Source of the DNA: Enterococcus hirae ATCC 9790
Lineage (GTDB): Bacteria > Bacillota > Bacilli > Lactobacillales > Enterococcaceae
Assembly (NCBI RefSeq): GCF_000271405.2
Contig: NC_018081.1
Location: 1,189,501-1,253,500, forward strand
Direction: 5' to 3'
DNA: 64,000 nucleotides
In this document: piece by piece, positions 19,169 through 28,338 of the stretch
Position numbering within the stretch: the stretch's first letter is position 1
Layout of the letters: every line of letters begins with the position of its first letter
The notes under the pieces: generated by a model
Seen by the model: only the letters and a program-made list of their open reading frames with translations
Told to the model about the DNA's origin: nothing
Databases searched by the model: none
Program-made: the position numbers and the translations under genes

Positions 19169-19817
19169 CTTTTCTTTATTAGAACAACCGATAAGCTTTG
19201 AAAAAGCGCTGATTTTTGTAATTGAAGATGTGGAAGTTTTTTCAAAAGTCGTTCATGGAGTTTACCAGTATGGTGAAAATAGCATGTTAAAGTTTTTCAA
19301 TGATAAATTACAGCTACTCAAACCATCAGAATTGATAGTTGTGACGGATATCTTAAGTTTTGATAGCCAAGCTCCGACTACATTGAAGCTGATCTATGCT
19401 GACTTAGAGCAACAATTAAATGAAAACATCGAACTAAAATCAAGGATTGATCAATTAACCACCAAGGTTCAGGAATGGATTAGTGAGGAACTCTTAGAAC
19501 ATGAATTAGATTTAGTCTGTGAAGAAATGAGTATGGTTGAGCTATTCAAAGCATTAAAAATAAGAATTACGACGCAACCAGAATCAATCTTTCAAAAAAT
19601 AATGGAGATTTTACAGATTTATAAGTATCTAGTGAAAAAGAAATGCTTGGTTTTTATCAATGTTGGAGCGTACTTAACAACCACAGAAATGGCTGAACTA
19701 CAGGAATATATTTCTTTGTGTCATATGCCTGTCCTTTTTATCGAACCAGGAAAAATAAAAGGATTGAAGCAAACTGTTTTAGATCAAGACTATTTTTTGT
19801 GTGAAGAAATGTGGTAA
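19158..19817 (+). CDS. csn2: CRISPR adaptation protein Csn2
   Basis: A 219-residue ring-forming, DNA-end-binding protein needed for spacer acquisition in type II-A systems. The start at 19158 ([14 protein letters not shown]) follows GGAGG directly and matches the family's N-terminus; the frame from 19149 would add only MWR. Overlaps the cas2 stop by 11 bases. Its presence marks the system as II-A rather than II-C. Confidence 0.93.
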   Translation: MNLNFSLLEQPISFEKALIFVIEDVEVFSKVVHGVYQYGENSMLKFFNDKLQLLKPSELIVVTDILSFDSQAPTTLKLIYADLEQQLNENIELKSRIDQLTTKVQEWISEELLEHELDLVCEEMSMVELFKALKIRITTQPESIFQKIMEILQIYKYLVKKKCLVFINVGAYLTTTEMAELQEYISLCHMPVLFIEPGKIKGLKQTVLDQDYFLCEEMW

Positions 19818-19820
19818 AAT
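19812..19820 (+). promoter_or_regulatory. Putative CRISPR leader promoter, extended -10
   Basis: TGGTAAAAT overlaps the csn2 stop codon, about 113 bases before the first repeat. An extended -10 with no clear -35. It would transcribe the array separately from the cas operon. Confidence 0.4.
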
Positions 19821-19925
19821 AAGAACAATCAAAATAACAAAAAACAGCATGAATGAGCATTCAAGACGAAAGTTTTGCTATGGACGAGTAGCGCGATTAC
19901 GAGATTTCGTGAGAAAAAAATTTTT

Positions 19926-19932
19926 CTGCGAG
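19926..19932 (+). promoter_or_regulatory. Leader-end motif CTGCGAG next to first repeat
   Basis: CTGCGAG directly abuts the first repeat. It fits the CTRCGAG class of leader-anchoring motif known for some type II-A loci, where Cas1-Cas2 recognise the leader-repeat junction. Confidence 0.7.
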
Positions 19933-20153
19933 GTTTTAGAGCTATGTTGTTTTGAATGCTTCCAAAACTTTCGCAAGCTCTAACCACTCGTCGTCGTTGT
20001 TTTAGAGCTATGTTGTTTTGAATGTTTCCAAAATGTAGAAGCGTTGTGCTTTACTCGATCGCTGTTTTAGTTTTGTGTTATTTTGAGTGCTGACCTCATC
20101 AACTATGATAAGAGGTAGCTTTAGAGTTATGTTGTTTTGAATGAATGAAGATG
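19933..20153 (+). CRISPR. Short type II-A CRISPR array: two good repeats and two degenerate repeats
   Basis: Repeat 1 (19933-19968) and repeat 2 (19999-20034) are 36 nt, starting GTTTTAGAGCTATGTTGTTT. Repeat 1 ends CTTCCAAAAC, while repeat 2 ends TTTCCAAAAT. Spacer 1 is 30 nt (19969-19998). Spacer 2 is 29 nt (20035-20063). Repeat 3 (20064-20099) has about half its positions changed. Repeat 4 (20118-20153) keeps CTTTAGAGTTATGTTGTTTT but has lost its 3' end. The gap between 3 and 4 is only 18 nt, so about 12 bases are missing. The 5' part of the repeat pairs with the tracrRNA anti-repeat. Confidence 0.93.
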
Positions 20154-20188
20154 CCTACTTTATCATGAAAAGTAGGCTCTTTTTTTAC
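20153..20188 (+). terminator. Terminator at the end of the CRISPR array
   Basis: GCCTACTTT-atcatg-AAAAGTAGGC followed by TCTTTTTTT, immediately after the last degenerate repeat. Confidence 0.8.
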
Positions 20189-20253
20189 TTATATATAGGA
20201 AAGTGTCTTCAGTTGTTGAATCTGCTAAGTTTTGATCATTGAAAGGGGGAATC

Positions 20254-20391
20254 GTGCCTTTTAAAAATGAATGGGTATGTTTACGGAACAGGACACAATT
20301 GTTCAGTCTTATCAACATTGAAACGAATTCATTTTCTCAAAGAAAAGATGAGTTGCTAATTTCGTGCTTTTTCTCTATCATCAAACAGTAG
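20254..20391 (+). CDS. Doubtful 45-codon open reading frame
   Basis: GTG 20254 follows AAAGGGGGA and opens 45 codons (VPFKNEWVCLRNRTQL...). The RBS is strong, but the spacing is only three to four bases and the protein has no recognisable features. It may be chance. The rest of 20189-20435 shows nothing clear. Confidence 0.15.
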   Translation: MPFKNEWVCLRNRTQLFSLINIETNSFSQRKDELLISCFFSIIKQ

Positions 20392-20435
20392 GCATTTGTT
20401 CGTGAACTAAAATGAATGTGAGAGGGGACAGTGAG

Positions 20436-20807
20436 ATGTTTGATACAAATTTGATAACTTATTTGGACTGGTTGATCGCAATTTTGAATATTGCTTCAAT
20501 CATTATTTTGCTGGTAGGGATTTTTTTAGTCTTAAAAAATCTTTTTGACTGGCACCCACTGAAAAAAGACTACGAACAGCGTAATTTCCGAAATGCGGAA
20601 GTACGCAAATTATTGGCTAGTTATATTTTGCTGAGTCTAGAGGTGCTAGTGGTAGCAGATATCATTGAATCAGTTATCAAACCAACTTGGACAGATATTT
20701 TAAAATTAGCAGTGATCATCATTATTCGAACGATTATTTCCTATTTCTTGAATTTAGAAACACAAGATAAAAAGCAAGTAAAGGTAGGAACACATAATGG
20801 AAATTAA
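20436..20807 (+). CDS. DUF1622-family membrane protein, first of a tandem pair
   Basis: A 123-residue protein with three membrane helices: near residues 10-33, about 57-80, and about 85-105. It carries the DUF1622 core ASYILLSLEVLVVADIIES followed by IKPTWTDILKLA and RTIISYFLN. The start at 20436 follows GAGGGG. Function unknown. The next gene is a paralogue and overlaps it by 11 bases. Confidence 0.75.
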   Translation: MFDTNLITYLDWLIAILNIASIIILLVGIFLVLKNLFDWHPLKKDYEQRNFRNAEVRKLLASYILLSLEVLVVADIIESVIKPTWTDILKLAVIIIIRTIISYFLNLETQDKKQVKVGTHNGN

Positions 20808-21156
20808 TTTGATCGAGAAACTTGCCCCTTATTTGGAACAATTAGTCATCATATTAGACGTTTTTGCTATTTTAATCATTCTCTGGGGTGCCTGGTTAGC
20901 TATCAAAGATTTTCTCTACTTTTCTTTTACGGAACGAAGAATCAAAGCAGAGCGGATTAACCAAAACAATGCAATCAAAAAAATGTTAGGTGGCTATATC
21001 TTGTTGAGTTTAGAAGTCCTGATCTCAGCTGGTATCATTGAGTCCATTATCAAACCAACCTTGGAAGATGTCTTCCAGTTAGCTGCTTTGGTTGTGATCC
21101 GAACGATCATTTCGTTCTTTTTAAATAAAGAAATCGGCTCGGATGCACGACAATAA
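20797..21156 (+). CDS. DUF1622-family membrane protein, second of a tandem pair
   Basis: A 119-residue paralogue of the gene before it. It shares GGYILLSLEVLISAGIIES, IKPTLEDVFQLAAL and RTIISFFLN at the same positions. It overlaps the first gene by 11 bases, so the pair is coupled and may form a heteromer. The function of DUF1622 is unknown. Confidence 0.75.
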   Translation: MEINLIEKLAPYLEQLVIILDVFAILIILWGAWLAIKDFLYFSFTERRIKAERINQNNAIKKMLGGYILLSLEVLISAGIIESIIKPTLEDVFQLAALVVIRTIISFFLNKEIGSDARQ

Positions 21157-21225
21157 GTTATAAGTATCACTCAATTAGTTTATTATGGCGCGCCAACGTA
21201 GAAACATTTGCAATATAGAAAAAAT

Positions 21226-21262
21226 CTCAAAACGACTTTCCATGTTTTGAGATTTTTTGTTT
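21226..21262 (+). terminator. Terminator after DUF1622 pair
   Basis: AAATCTCAAAAC pairs with GTTTTGAGATTT, followed by a T-run. Confidence 0.8.
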
Positions 21263-21390
21263 TGCTTTTTAATTGCCTAACATCAGCCATTTTACAGAAC
21301 GAACGTTATTAAACAGTTGTTCTAACAACTTGGTTTCTTCACTGGAAGCTGGCTTTCAGCGAAGCATACGCCGTTTTTTCCCAACACGGC

Positions 21391-22820
21391 TTATCGAACT
21401 GCTTGAACTGCCCAGACAATCGATTTTTCAATTGTGTCTACGGAAACGGGAACAATTGTCGGAAACTGTTCTGCTTCTGGCGTATAGAGAGTTTTTTCAC
21501 ATAAAATCCGAGTGTTTTCTTGTTGTGCAGCACTTTTTATCGCTTCGTCTAAGTGCTGATAAACAACGGGATCGACTTCCATATCGAAAGTAGTGACGGA
21601 CTCTAAGGCTTCTCGGTAAATCAGATATTTTACGTCTGAGTTGGTAACGATACGGACGTGGAGTTTTGTTTTATTAATGCGTAAAATGCCACTTAATTCA
21701 ATAACGAAAGCGTCCAAACAATTGATTTTAAGTCGTAGTCTATAAGGTAATTGGGCTAACCATTGGTTGAATAAAGGCTGTATTTCGGCTAATAAGGATT
21801 GCTGTTCTGGGGACAGAAGATAAAATTTTTCAGGTACAAAGAGTTGATAATTATCCCATGCGGTGCGCATCAAACGAATTAAAGCGCGTTCGAATGCTCG
21901 GTTACCGATGAATTTTCGATTGAAATAGCTTTCAAACTGGGTAATCAGTTGCTTGATTGATTGGCTATCTTCAATGAAAACTTGATGGAGGTGACAGAAG
22001 TCTTCTTCGATTGCTTGGTAAGAATTGAAGCCATAATCACTGAGATTAAATAAGATCAAAGCAAAGTATACTTCATTTTCTTGATAATAATGTTTTAGTT
22101 TAGTTGTATGCCATGCATCCATCACATATTGATAAATGGGGCGTTTTTGAAGTTCGGATATAAAATCTTGTTCAATCGATAAGGGATGCTTTTTTTGAGA
22201 CAAATAGCTGATCAACAATCCAATACGTAAGATCTCACGGTTGTCTTTATCGTAGATACGCCTACTATTAAAGGTTACCGATTCGATAAATTCATCTATT
22301 GCCAGGAAGTAGTCTGCTGGAAGTGTTGGGATCTTCAAGGTGCCCGTTCGATAAGTCACATTCAATAATAATAAACGACGTTCGATCTCCGTAAATCGTG
22401 GAGAGTGGTGTTGGATTTGAATGTCACAATCTTCAAAATAAGCAAGTACTTGTTTTTTAATGAATACGCTTTGCTAACAGAAATATACTCGATTTCAGTC
22501 AGTTGGAGATAATCAGGTTCATTTTCAAGATATAACTGACAAGTTTTAAGAAATAAAGAAGGGCGTGCTAATTTTTGTATCAGGCGAAAACGAGGGATCG
22601 TAGGATCAAAATACAAGGAACAAGTATCTTTTTCTCGGTGGCTATAGATGATCTCATCCTTGAGTTCAGTTCGAATCGCTTTGATGTCATTGAGTAACGT
22701 TGTTTTGCAGACTTGTAATAAATGGGATAGTTCGTCTAAATCGATTTCTTTTTTGTGATAGAATTGACCGCAAAGAAATAACTGGCGTAAAATATTTTTT
22801 TCCAAATAGTCTTCAAACAT
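21391..22820 (-). pseudogene. Mga-like transcription regulator, split by a -1 frameshift
   Basis: The N-terminal part (start 22820, after GGAGGAG) has a Mga-type helix-turn-helix: LDELSHLLQVCKTTLLNDIKAIRTEL. After about residue 120 the frame breaks and ends; the rest continues in another frame (TEIERRLLLLNVTYRTGTLK) to 21391. Adding one T to the T6 run at 22453-22458 (A6 on the coding strand) restores one 476-residue protein reading YSLKKQVLAYFEDCDIQ across the joint. It diverges from the tyrosine decarboxylase operon and could be its regulator. It may be truly broken or a homopolymer error. Confidence 0.8.
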
Positions 22821-23314
22821 TAAAACTCCTCCGCTTTGTAGATGGTTGAACAATGTATTATTCATTATGCCATGATTTAAAGTTTAAAACACCTTTATTT
22901 TTTTCATATGAATGAAAAAGCTTGTGATGACAAGCTTTTTTGTTATAAAACGATGTTTTATAAAAATATAAAGAGAAAAAATTCTTGTGAAAAAAATACA
23001 ATAAAAGTAAAAAATGGATGAGTAAACGGATAAATAAAATAATTATTTTTTTAATATACGTATTTATTTTTAAACACACTTAAGAAACGACAGTTTTTTA
23101 TCTCATGTTTTTATAAAATATTCGTTATTATGAGTAGAAAATTCTGAAAAATCAGACTTTCTTTATTTTTTTCTAAAAAAAGGGGTTATTTTACAATGTT
23201 ATAAAAAAAATTATCTCATTTTTTGTTCTATAGTCAGTAGTGTGATACAGATGGATGGTTTCATCTGCAGTTACAAAATCGTTGGCCAACGAGAACAATA
23301 TGGAGGTAATAGAC
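22821..23314. other. AT-rich intergenic region before tyrosine decarboxylase
   Basis: Holds a perfect terminator-like hairpin at 22915-22941 (AAAAAGCTTGT-gatg-ACAAGCTTTTTT), a -10-like TATAGT at 23229-23234 without a good -35, a 12-bp palindrome CGTTGGCCAACG at 23280-23291, and a small hairpin (CAGATG/CATCTG) near 23250. No tyrS gene and no T-box is present, unlike the usual tdc locus. Confidence 0.4.
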
Positions 23315-25147
23315 ATGAAAGATATGGATATCAAAGCCGTCTTTATTGGCGACAAATCAGAAAATGGCGCATTTTACAAAATGCAATTGAACAAGATGGT
23401 CGATGAACATTTAGGTTGGAGAGAGAATTATCTTCCTGGTGACGTTGCAGCCATTAGTGAAGCCGACAAACAAGCACCTCGATATATCGCCACTCGTGAG
23501 CATATGGTGGAAGTTTTGGATGAAGTCAGTCAACGGATGCGTGCAGGATCGATCCCTTGGCATTCTGCTGGGCGTTATTGGGGTCAAATGAACGCTGAGA
23601 CATTGATGCCTGCCTTGCTTGCTTATAACTTTGCTATGCTTTGGAATCCGAATAATGTGGCATTGGAATCTTCTATGGCAACTTCACAAATGGAGGCAGA
23701 AGTAGGACAAGATTTTGCTGATTTATTCAATATGACCGGTGGCTGGGGCCATATTACAGCAGATGGCTCGATCGCAAACCTTGAAGGTCTTTGGTATGCA
23801 CGTTGTATCAAATCTATTCCCCTTGCAGTGAAGGAAGTTTATCCTGAAAAAGTCAAAGATAAAACAGATTGGGAACTATTGAATCTTTCTGTCGAAGAAA
23901 TCTTAGAAATGGTTGGAACCTTCAGTGATGAAGAATTAGATGCTGTCAAAGCAGCTTCATCTCGTAGTGGGAAACACCTCCAAGAACTTGGCAAATGGTT
24001 AGTGCCACAAACGAAGCATTATTCATGGATGAAAGCTTTAGACATTTGCGGGATTGGGTTAGATCAAATGATCGCTATCCCAGTTCAAGAAGATTATCGT
24101 ATGGATGTTGCTATTTTAGAAAAAACGATCCGTGAATTAGCCGCACAAAAAATTCCAGTCCTAGGTGTGGTAGCGGTCGTTGGGACTACGGAAGAAGGCC
24201 AAGTGGATAGTGTAGATAAAATCGTCGAATTGCGAGAAAAATTATACAAAGAAGGAATTTATTTCTATCTTCACGTTGACGCAGCTTATGGCGGATATGC
24301 ACGTGCATTGTTCTTAAATGAAGCAGGCGAGTTTGTACCTTATGAATCTCTGCCAGACTTTTTTGAAGAACATCATGTATTTAATTATGATGTTTCCATT
24401 GATCAAAGTGTTTACGATGGGTTCAAAGCAATCTCTGAGGCAGATTCGGTCACGATCGATCCGCATAAAATGGGCTATGTTCCTTATGCTGCTGGAGGTA
24501 TCGTAATCAAACACAAAGAAATGCGTAACATTATTTCCTATTTTGCTCCTTATGTTTTTGAAAAATCAGTAAAAGCACCGGACATGTTAGGCGCCTATAT
24601 TTTAGAAGGATCAAAAGCCGGGGCAACGGCTGCTGCTGTTTGGACTGCTCATCGTGTATTGCCATTGAACATTACTGGTTATGGTCAATTGATTGGTGCC
24701 TCGATTGAAGCAGCTCAACGATTCCGAGCATTTTTAGAACAATTGAGCTTTACCATCAAAGGGAAAACGATTGAAGTTTATCCTTTGAATCATCCAGATT
24801 TTAATATGGTCAATTGGGTATTTAAAGTCAAAGGATGCACGGATTTAAAAACGATCAATGAATTGAATGAAAAAATGTTCAATCGTTCTTCTTATATGGA
24901 AGGGGATGTTTATAGTGAACATTTCATTACTTCACATACGACCTTTATGAAAGAAGAATATGGAGATTCCCCACTTCCTTTCATTGAACGGATAGGTCTT
25001 TCGAAAGAAGAATGGCAAAAAGAACAAAAAGTGACATTGCTAAGAGCGGCAATTATGACACCATATCTTAATGATGACAAGATTTTCGAGTTCTATACGC
25101 AAGGCATTACCAAAGCCATGGAAAAAACACTCAATGAAATCTTATAA
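23315..25147 (+). CDS. tdcA: Tyrosine decarboxylase (PLP-dependent), likely the paralogous form
   Basis: A 610-residue group II PLP decarboxylase that turns tyrosine into tyramine. It may also accept DOPA or phenylalanine. Enterococcal TyrDC signatures are clear: [55 protein letters not shown] cut across the active site, HVDAAYGG and [11 protein letters not shown] with the PLP lysine (Lys385). ATG 23315 follows GGAGG; the longer frame from 23255 lacks support. By memory it is clearly divergent from E. faecalis TyrDC, and E. faecium has been reported to carry such a paralogue. The usual tyrS upstream is absent. TyrP follows. Confidence 0.9.
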   Translation: MKDMDIKAVFIGDKSENGAFYKMQLNKMVDEHLGWRENYLPGDVAAISEADKQAPRYIATREHMVEVLDEVSQRMRAGSIPWHSAGRYWGQMNAETLMPALLAYNFAMLWNPNNVALESSMATSQMEAEVGQDFADLFNMTGGWGHITADGSIANLEGLWYARCIKSIPLAVKEVYPEKVKDKTDWELLNLSVEEILEMVGTFSDEELDAVKAASSRSGKHLQELGKWLVPQTKHYSWMKALDICGIGLDQMIAIPVQEDYRMDVAILEKTIRELAAQKIPVLGVVAVVGTTEEGQVDSVDKIVELREKLYKEGIYFYLHVDAAYGGYARALFLNEAGEFVPYESLPDFFEEHHVFNYDVSIDQSVYDGFKAISEADSVTIDPHKMGYVPYAAGGIVIKHKEMRNIISYFAPYVFEKSVKAPDMLGAYILEGSKAGATAAAVWTAHRVLPLNITGYGQLIGASIEAAQRFRAFLEQLSFTIKGKTIEVYPLNHPDFNMVNWVFKVKGCTDLKTINELNEKMFNRSSYMEGDVYSEHFITSHTTFMKEEYGDSPLPFIERIGLSKEEWQKEQKVTLLRAAIMTPYLNDDKIFEFYTQGITKAMEKTLNEIL

Positions 25148-25462
25148 CAATAAAAATTAACCGATAAACTGTCTAGTGAAGAACGGTGTTACAGGAAGCT
25201 ATGATCAAAGAAGATAGATGATGCACGTTGAATTGTTGTATTCAGAGTAGAAAGAGTGGATGTTCAAACGCTTTTCCGATTCAAGATATCAAGATTATGT
25301 CAAACTCAGATAGTTGAAGACTAGTGAGTAATCGGGTAAACGCAAGCAGTTCTTTTTCAAAATGAAGTACTGCCATTAATTTTTTTCGTTCATAGCTTTT
25401 CCCCCCTGTAACGTTCAAATTAGATAGTTTATTCTGTGTTGATGGAAAGAAGGAAAATAACA
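25148..25462. other. Intergenic region between decarboxylase and transporter
   Basis: 315 bases with no supported gene. A 67-codon minus-strand frame (25281-25484) has no homology that I recognise and overlaps the permease start. There is no clear terminator, so read-through from tdcA into the transporter is possible. Confidence 0.3.
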
Positions 25463-26893
25463 ATGACAGATTCGAAAACTTCACAAATCACTACACTGAC
25501 ATTCATCGGTATGACTTGTGCCTTAGTTGCTAGTGTTCGGAACATTCCTGATGTTGCAGCCACGGGTTGGACGATGCTTTTCTATATGCTTGTAGCGGTA
25601 TTATTTTATGCTTTTCCTATTTCGTTGATCTCAGGTGAATTTGCTGGGATGTTTCCCCAAAAAGGTGGACCAGAACTCTGGGTCTCAAATTCTTTAGGAC
25701 GAAAATGGGGCTTTGTTGTCTCATGGCTTTTATGGGTCCAAATGTTTCCAGGGATGGTGATGGTCGCTTCAGCGCTAGCACCTTTATTGGGTAATATGAT
25801 TGATAACGTTCCTTTAGGGTTGAACAGTAAATTTACTTTGATCGTTATTCTAGTCGTGTATTGGATCATTACATTATTAAATTTGAAATTTGATATGGCT
25901 AAAATTGGTGGGAAGATCGGTGTTTGGTTAGGTCTATATATTCCATTAGCAATTATGCTTCTTTTAGGTATTTTTTCATGGATCAAAGTCGGTATCCAAC
26001 CACATGCAACATTAGGTCATTTTTCTTGGGCTAAATTGATCCCTGATGCAGAAACAGCGAAATCATTCGTTTACTTTGCACCAATCATGTTTATCTTTAC
26101 GGGGATCGAGATGTCATCTGTCTACATCACCCGTTTGAAAAATCCTGTAAAAACTTATACTAAAGGGATCTTTGCTGCATTGATTTTTCTCTTCTTTGTG
26201 AATACGTTGAATGCGTTAGTCGTAGCAAATGTGGTACCTAAAGGCCAAATGGAGTTGAATAATATTGCGCAATCCATTTCAATCTATTGTCAGATTCTAG
26301 GATTACCACATATCATCGTTAATATTTTCAGTCTATTAGTCTTTGTAGGTGTAGCTGTCCAATTATCTGCATGGGCTTCAGGACCAGCCAAAACAGTCAC
26401 TGCAAGTGCGAGAAAAGGAGCATATCCACCAAAATTCAATTTTTGGAAAACGAACCAATTTGATGTGTCAAAATCAGTAATCTTAACACAATCAACGATT
26501 ATTTCGATCTTTGCTTTGTTTTATTTGTTGATACCAGGTGTCAATCAGGCATTTCTGATGTTAGTGAACTCCACGACAGTGATTTATTGTATTGTATATG
26601 TCATTATGGGGATTGCTATTTTGAAATTAAGAAAAGCCAAACCTGAACTTGCCCGACCATTTAGAATCGGTAAAAAAGGTGGTAAGGGTGATTTAGGTGC
26701 ATGGATCGTTGTACTTGTTCTTTTTGCAGCAATTGGCTGTTCGGTAGGTTTGACGATGCAAGCTGGAACGTTGATCAACTTTTTCGCAGTAACGGTGATT
26801 AGTTTGATCTTATTCATTGCCCCATTATGTATTGATAAAATCAGAAAACCATCATGGGAACAAGAAGTCCAACAAAAATTGAATCAAGAATAA
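25463..26893 (+). CDS. tyrP: Amino-acid antiporter, tyrosine/tyramine exchanger-like (TyrP)
   Basis: A 476-residue APC-superfamily transporter of the glutamate:GABA antiporter family with about twelve membrane segments. N-terminal features TFIGMTCALVASVRNIPDVAATGW and SGEFAGMFPQKGGPELWV are typical of decarboxylation antiporters. Start 25463 follows AGAAGG. Lying right after tdcA, it most likely swaps external tyrosine for tyramine, giving acid resistance and proton-motive force. The substrate is inferred from context. Confidence 0.85.
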   Translation: MTDSKTSQITTLTFIGMTCALVASVRNIPDVAATGWTMLFYMLVAVLFYAFPISLISGEFAGMFPQKGGPELWVSNSLGRKWGFVVSWLLWVQMFPGMVMVASALAPLLGNMIDNVPLGLNSKFTLIVILVVYWIITLLNLKFDMAKIGGKIGVWLGLYIPLAIMLLLGIFSWIKVGIQPHATLGHFSWAKLIPDAETAKSFVYFAPIMFIFTGIEMSSVYITRLKNPVKTYTKGIFAALIFLFFVNTLNALVVANVVPKGQMELNNIAQSISIYCQILGLPHIIVNIFSLLVFVGVAVQLSAWASGPAKTVTASARKGAYPPKFNFWKTNQFDVSKSVILTQSTIISIFALFYLLIPGVNQAFLMLVNSTTVIYCIVYVIMGIAILKLRKAKPELARPFRIGKKGGKGDLGAWIVVLVLFAAIGCSVGLTMQAGTLINFFAVTVISLILFIAPLCIDKIRKPSWEQEVQQKLNQE

Positions 26894-26909
26894 AGAAAAG
26901 GTGAGTAAG

Positions 26910-28229
26910 ATGGAAAGAACCACAATGAAGAAAACTTTGACGAACCGGAATATCCAGATGATTGCGCTAGGAGGTGCGATCGGGACTGGACTATTCTTAG
27001 GTTCTGCCAAAGCAATCAAGTTGGCGGGACCTGCTGTCTTGCTTACTTATTTTGTTTGCGGCCTCGCTATTTATGGGTTGATGTATGCGATGGGTGAGCT
27101 CTTTTTATCCAATAATGAGTTTCAATCGATCGGCGATTTCATCCAATACTATTTAGGCGAACGATGGGCATTTTTAGTCAACTGGACGTATTGGTTATGT
27201 TGGATGGGTGCTGGATTGACCGAATTGACAGCGATTGGTTTATATATCCGCTTTTGGTTACCAGCACTCTCTCCCTTAATCAGTGGGATCTTCGCACTTA
27301 TTGCCTTAGTGATCATTAACGTAGTTGCGGTTCGTTGGTTTGGTGAGTTGGAATCCTTGTTTTCAACTATCAAGATTTTTGGGATTTTATTATTTATTCT
27401 TTTAGGGATTGGCGTTTGCTTTTTGTACTTCAAGTCACCAAGAATTGGTGTCAGAGAAAATTTTGATCAGCTCCAAACCATTTTTCCATTTGGACTAACC
27501 GGCTTAGTTGCTGCTTTTCCAATGGTTTTATTTAGTTTTGCCGGAGTTGAAATGATCGGTTTAACGGTGGGCGAAACAGCAGATCCACAGAAAAACCTTA
27601 AAAAAGCGATCCAATGTTTACCCGCACGTATCCTCTTTTTCTATATTGGAACGATCGTGGCGATTTTGTTAGTCGTTCCTTGGCAATCTTTAGATTTAAA
27701 AGAAAGTCCGTTGGTCACGATGTTACAGTTCATTCATTGTAGCAAAGGGGCAGGAGTCATCAACTTGATCATCTTGGTTGCTTCCCTTTCTTCCACGAAT
27801 AGTGCCATTTATAGTACGAGTCGTATCTTATATAATACGGCAAAAGAAAAAAATCTTTCCAAATGGTTTCTAACATTATCTTCTCGAGGTGTGCCCTTGC
27901 ACGGTATCTTATTTACTGGAGGCATGTTTTTATTAGGACTTTGTTTACACTTTTTTGTATCAGATAGTCGGATTTTATTTCAATTACTTGCAGGCATGAC
28001 CACGATTTCGTTCTTATTTGTCTGGTCAGCTATTTTATTTGCCCATCTAAAATTAACGAAAAGTCAGTTGAAAAAATGGAAAGATCGACTCATTCTATGT
28101 TTTTTTGGTTTGGTAGGAATCAGTTTGTTTTTTGAACCAACTACTCGTGTGATTCCCGTAGTTTCCGTTGTTTGGTTTGGTGCCTTGAACTTGATCTATC
28201 AACGGATTCGTCAGACCTCTCCAAAATGA
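26910..28229 (+). CDS. Amino-acid permease, AAT/AroP-like
   Basis: A 439-residue APC permease with about twelve membrane segments. MIALGGAIGTGLFLGSAKAIKLAGPAV is the amino-acid transporter family signature. It starts 16 bases after tyrP with RBS AAAGGTGAG, so it is in the same operon. It is a different subfamily from TyrP and may be a proton-driven aromatic amino-acid importer feeding the decarboxylase. NhaC, which often ends tdc clusters, is not here. Confidence 0.85.
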   Translation: MERTTMKKTLTNRNIQMIALGGAIGTGLFLGSAKAIKLAGPAVLLTYFVCGLAIYGLMYAMGELFLSNNEFQSIGDFIQYYLGERWAFLVNWTYWLCWMGAGLTELTAIGLYIRFWLPALSPLISGIFALIALVIINVVAVRWFGELESLFSTIKIFGILLFILLGIGVCFLYFKSPRIGVRENFDQLQTIFPFGLTGLVAAFPMVLFSFAGVEMIGLTVGETADPQKNLKKAIQCLPARILFFYIGTIVAILLVVPWQSLDLKESPLVTMLQFIHCSKGAGVINLIILVASLSSTNSAIYSTSRILYNTAKEKNLSKWFLTLSSRGVPLHGILFTGGMFLLGLCLHFFVSDSRILFQLLAGMTTISFLFVWSAILFAHLKLTKSQLKKWKDRLILCFFGLVGISLFFEPTTRVIPVVSVVWFGALNLIYQRIRQTSPK

Positions 28230-28338
28230 TTCGATATTTTTCCCCTATTTTTTTCAGGGCCCTCTGAAATAATTGACGTTAAATCAAGTCTCTCCTACCT
28301 ATAATAAAAGTATCACAACCGAAAGAGGAGGGATTGCG

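Noticed and set aside
19969..20063. Self-targeting spacers
   Set aside because: By eye, neither spacer has a match elsewhere in this window; a database search is needed for phage targets.
22858..23079. 73-codon minus-strand hydrophobic frame
   Set aside because: It comes from AT-rich sequence, has no RBS and spans a terminator-like hairpin.
22866..23314. T-box or tyrS leader expected before a tdc operon
   Set aside because: No tyrS gene and no T-box core sequence could be seen in the region.
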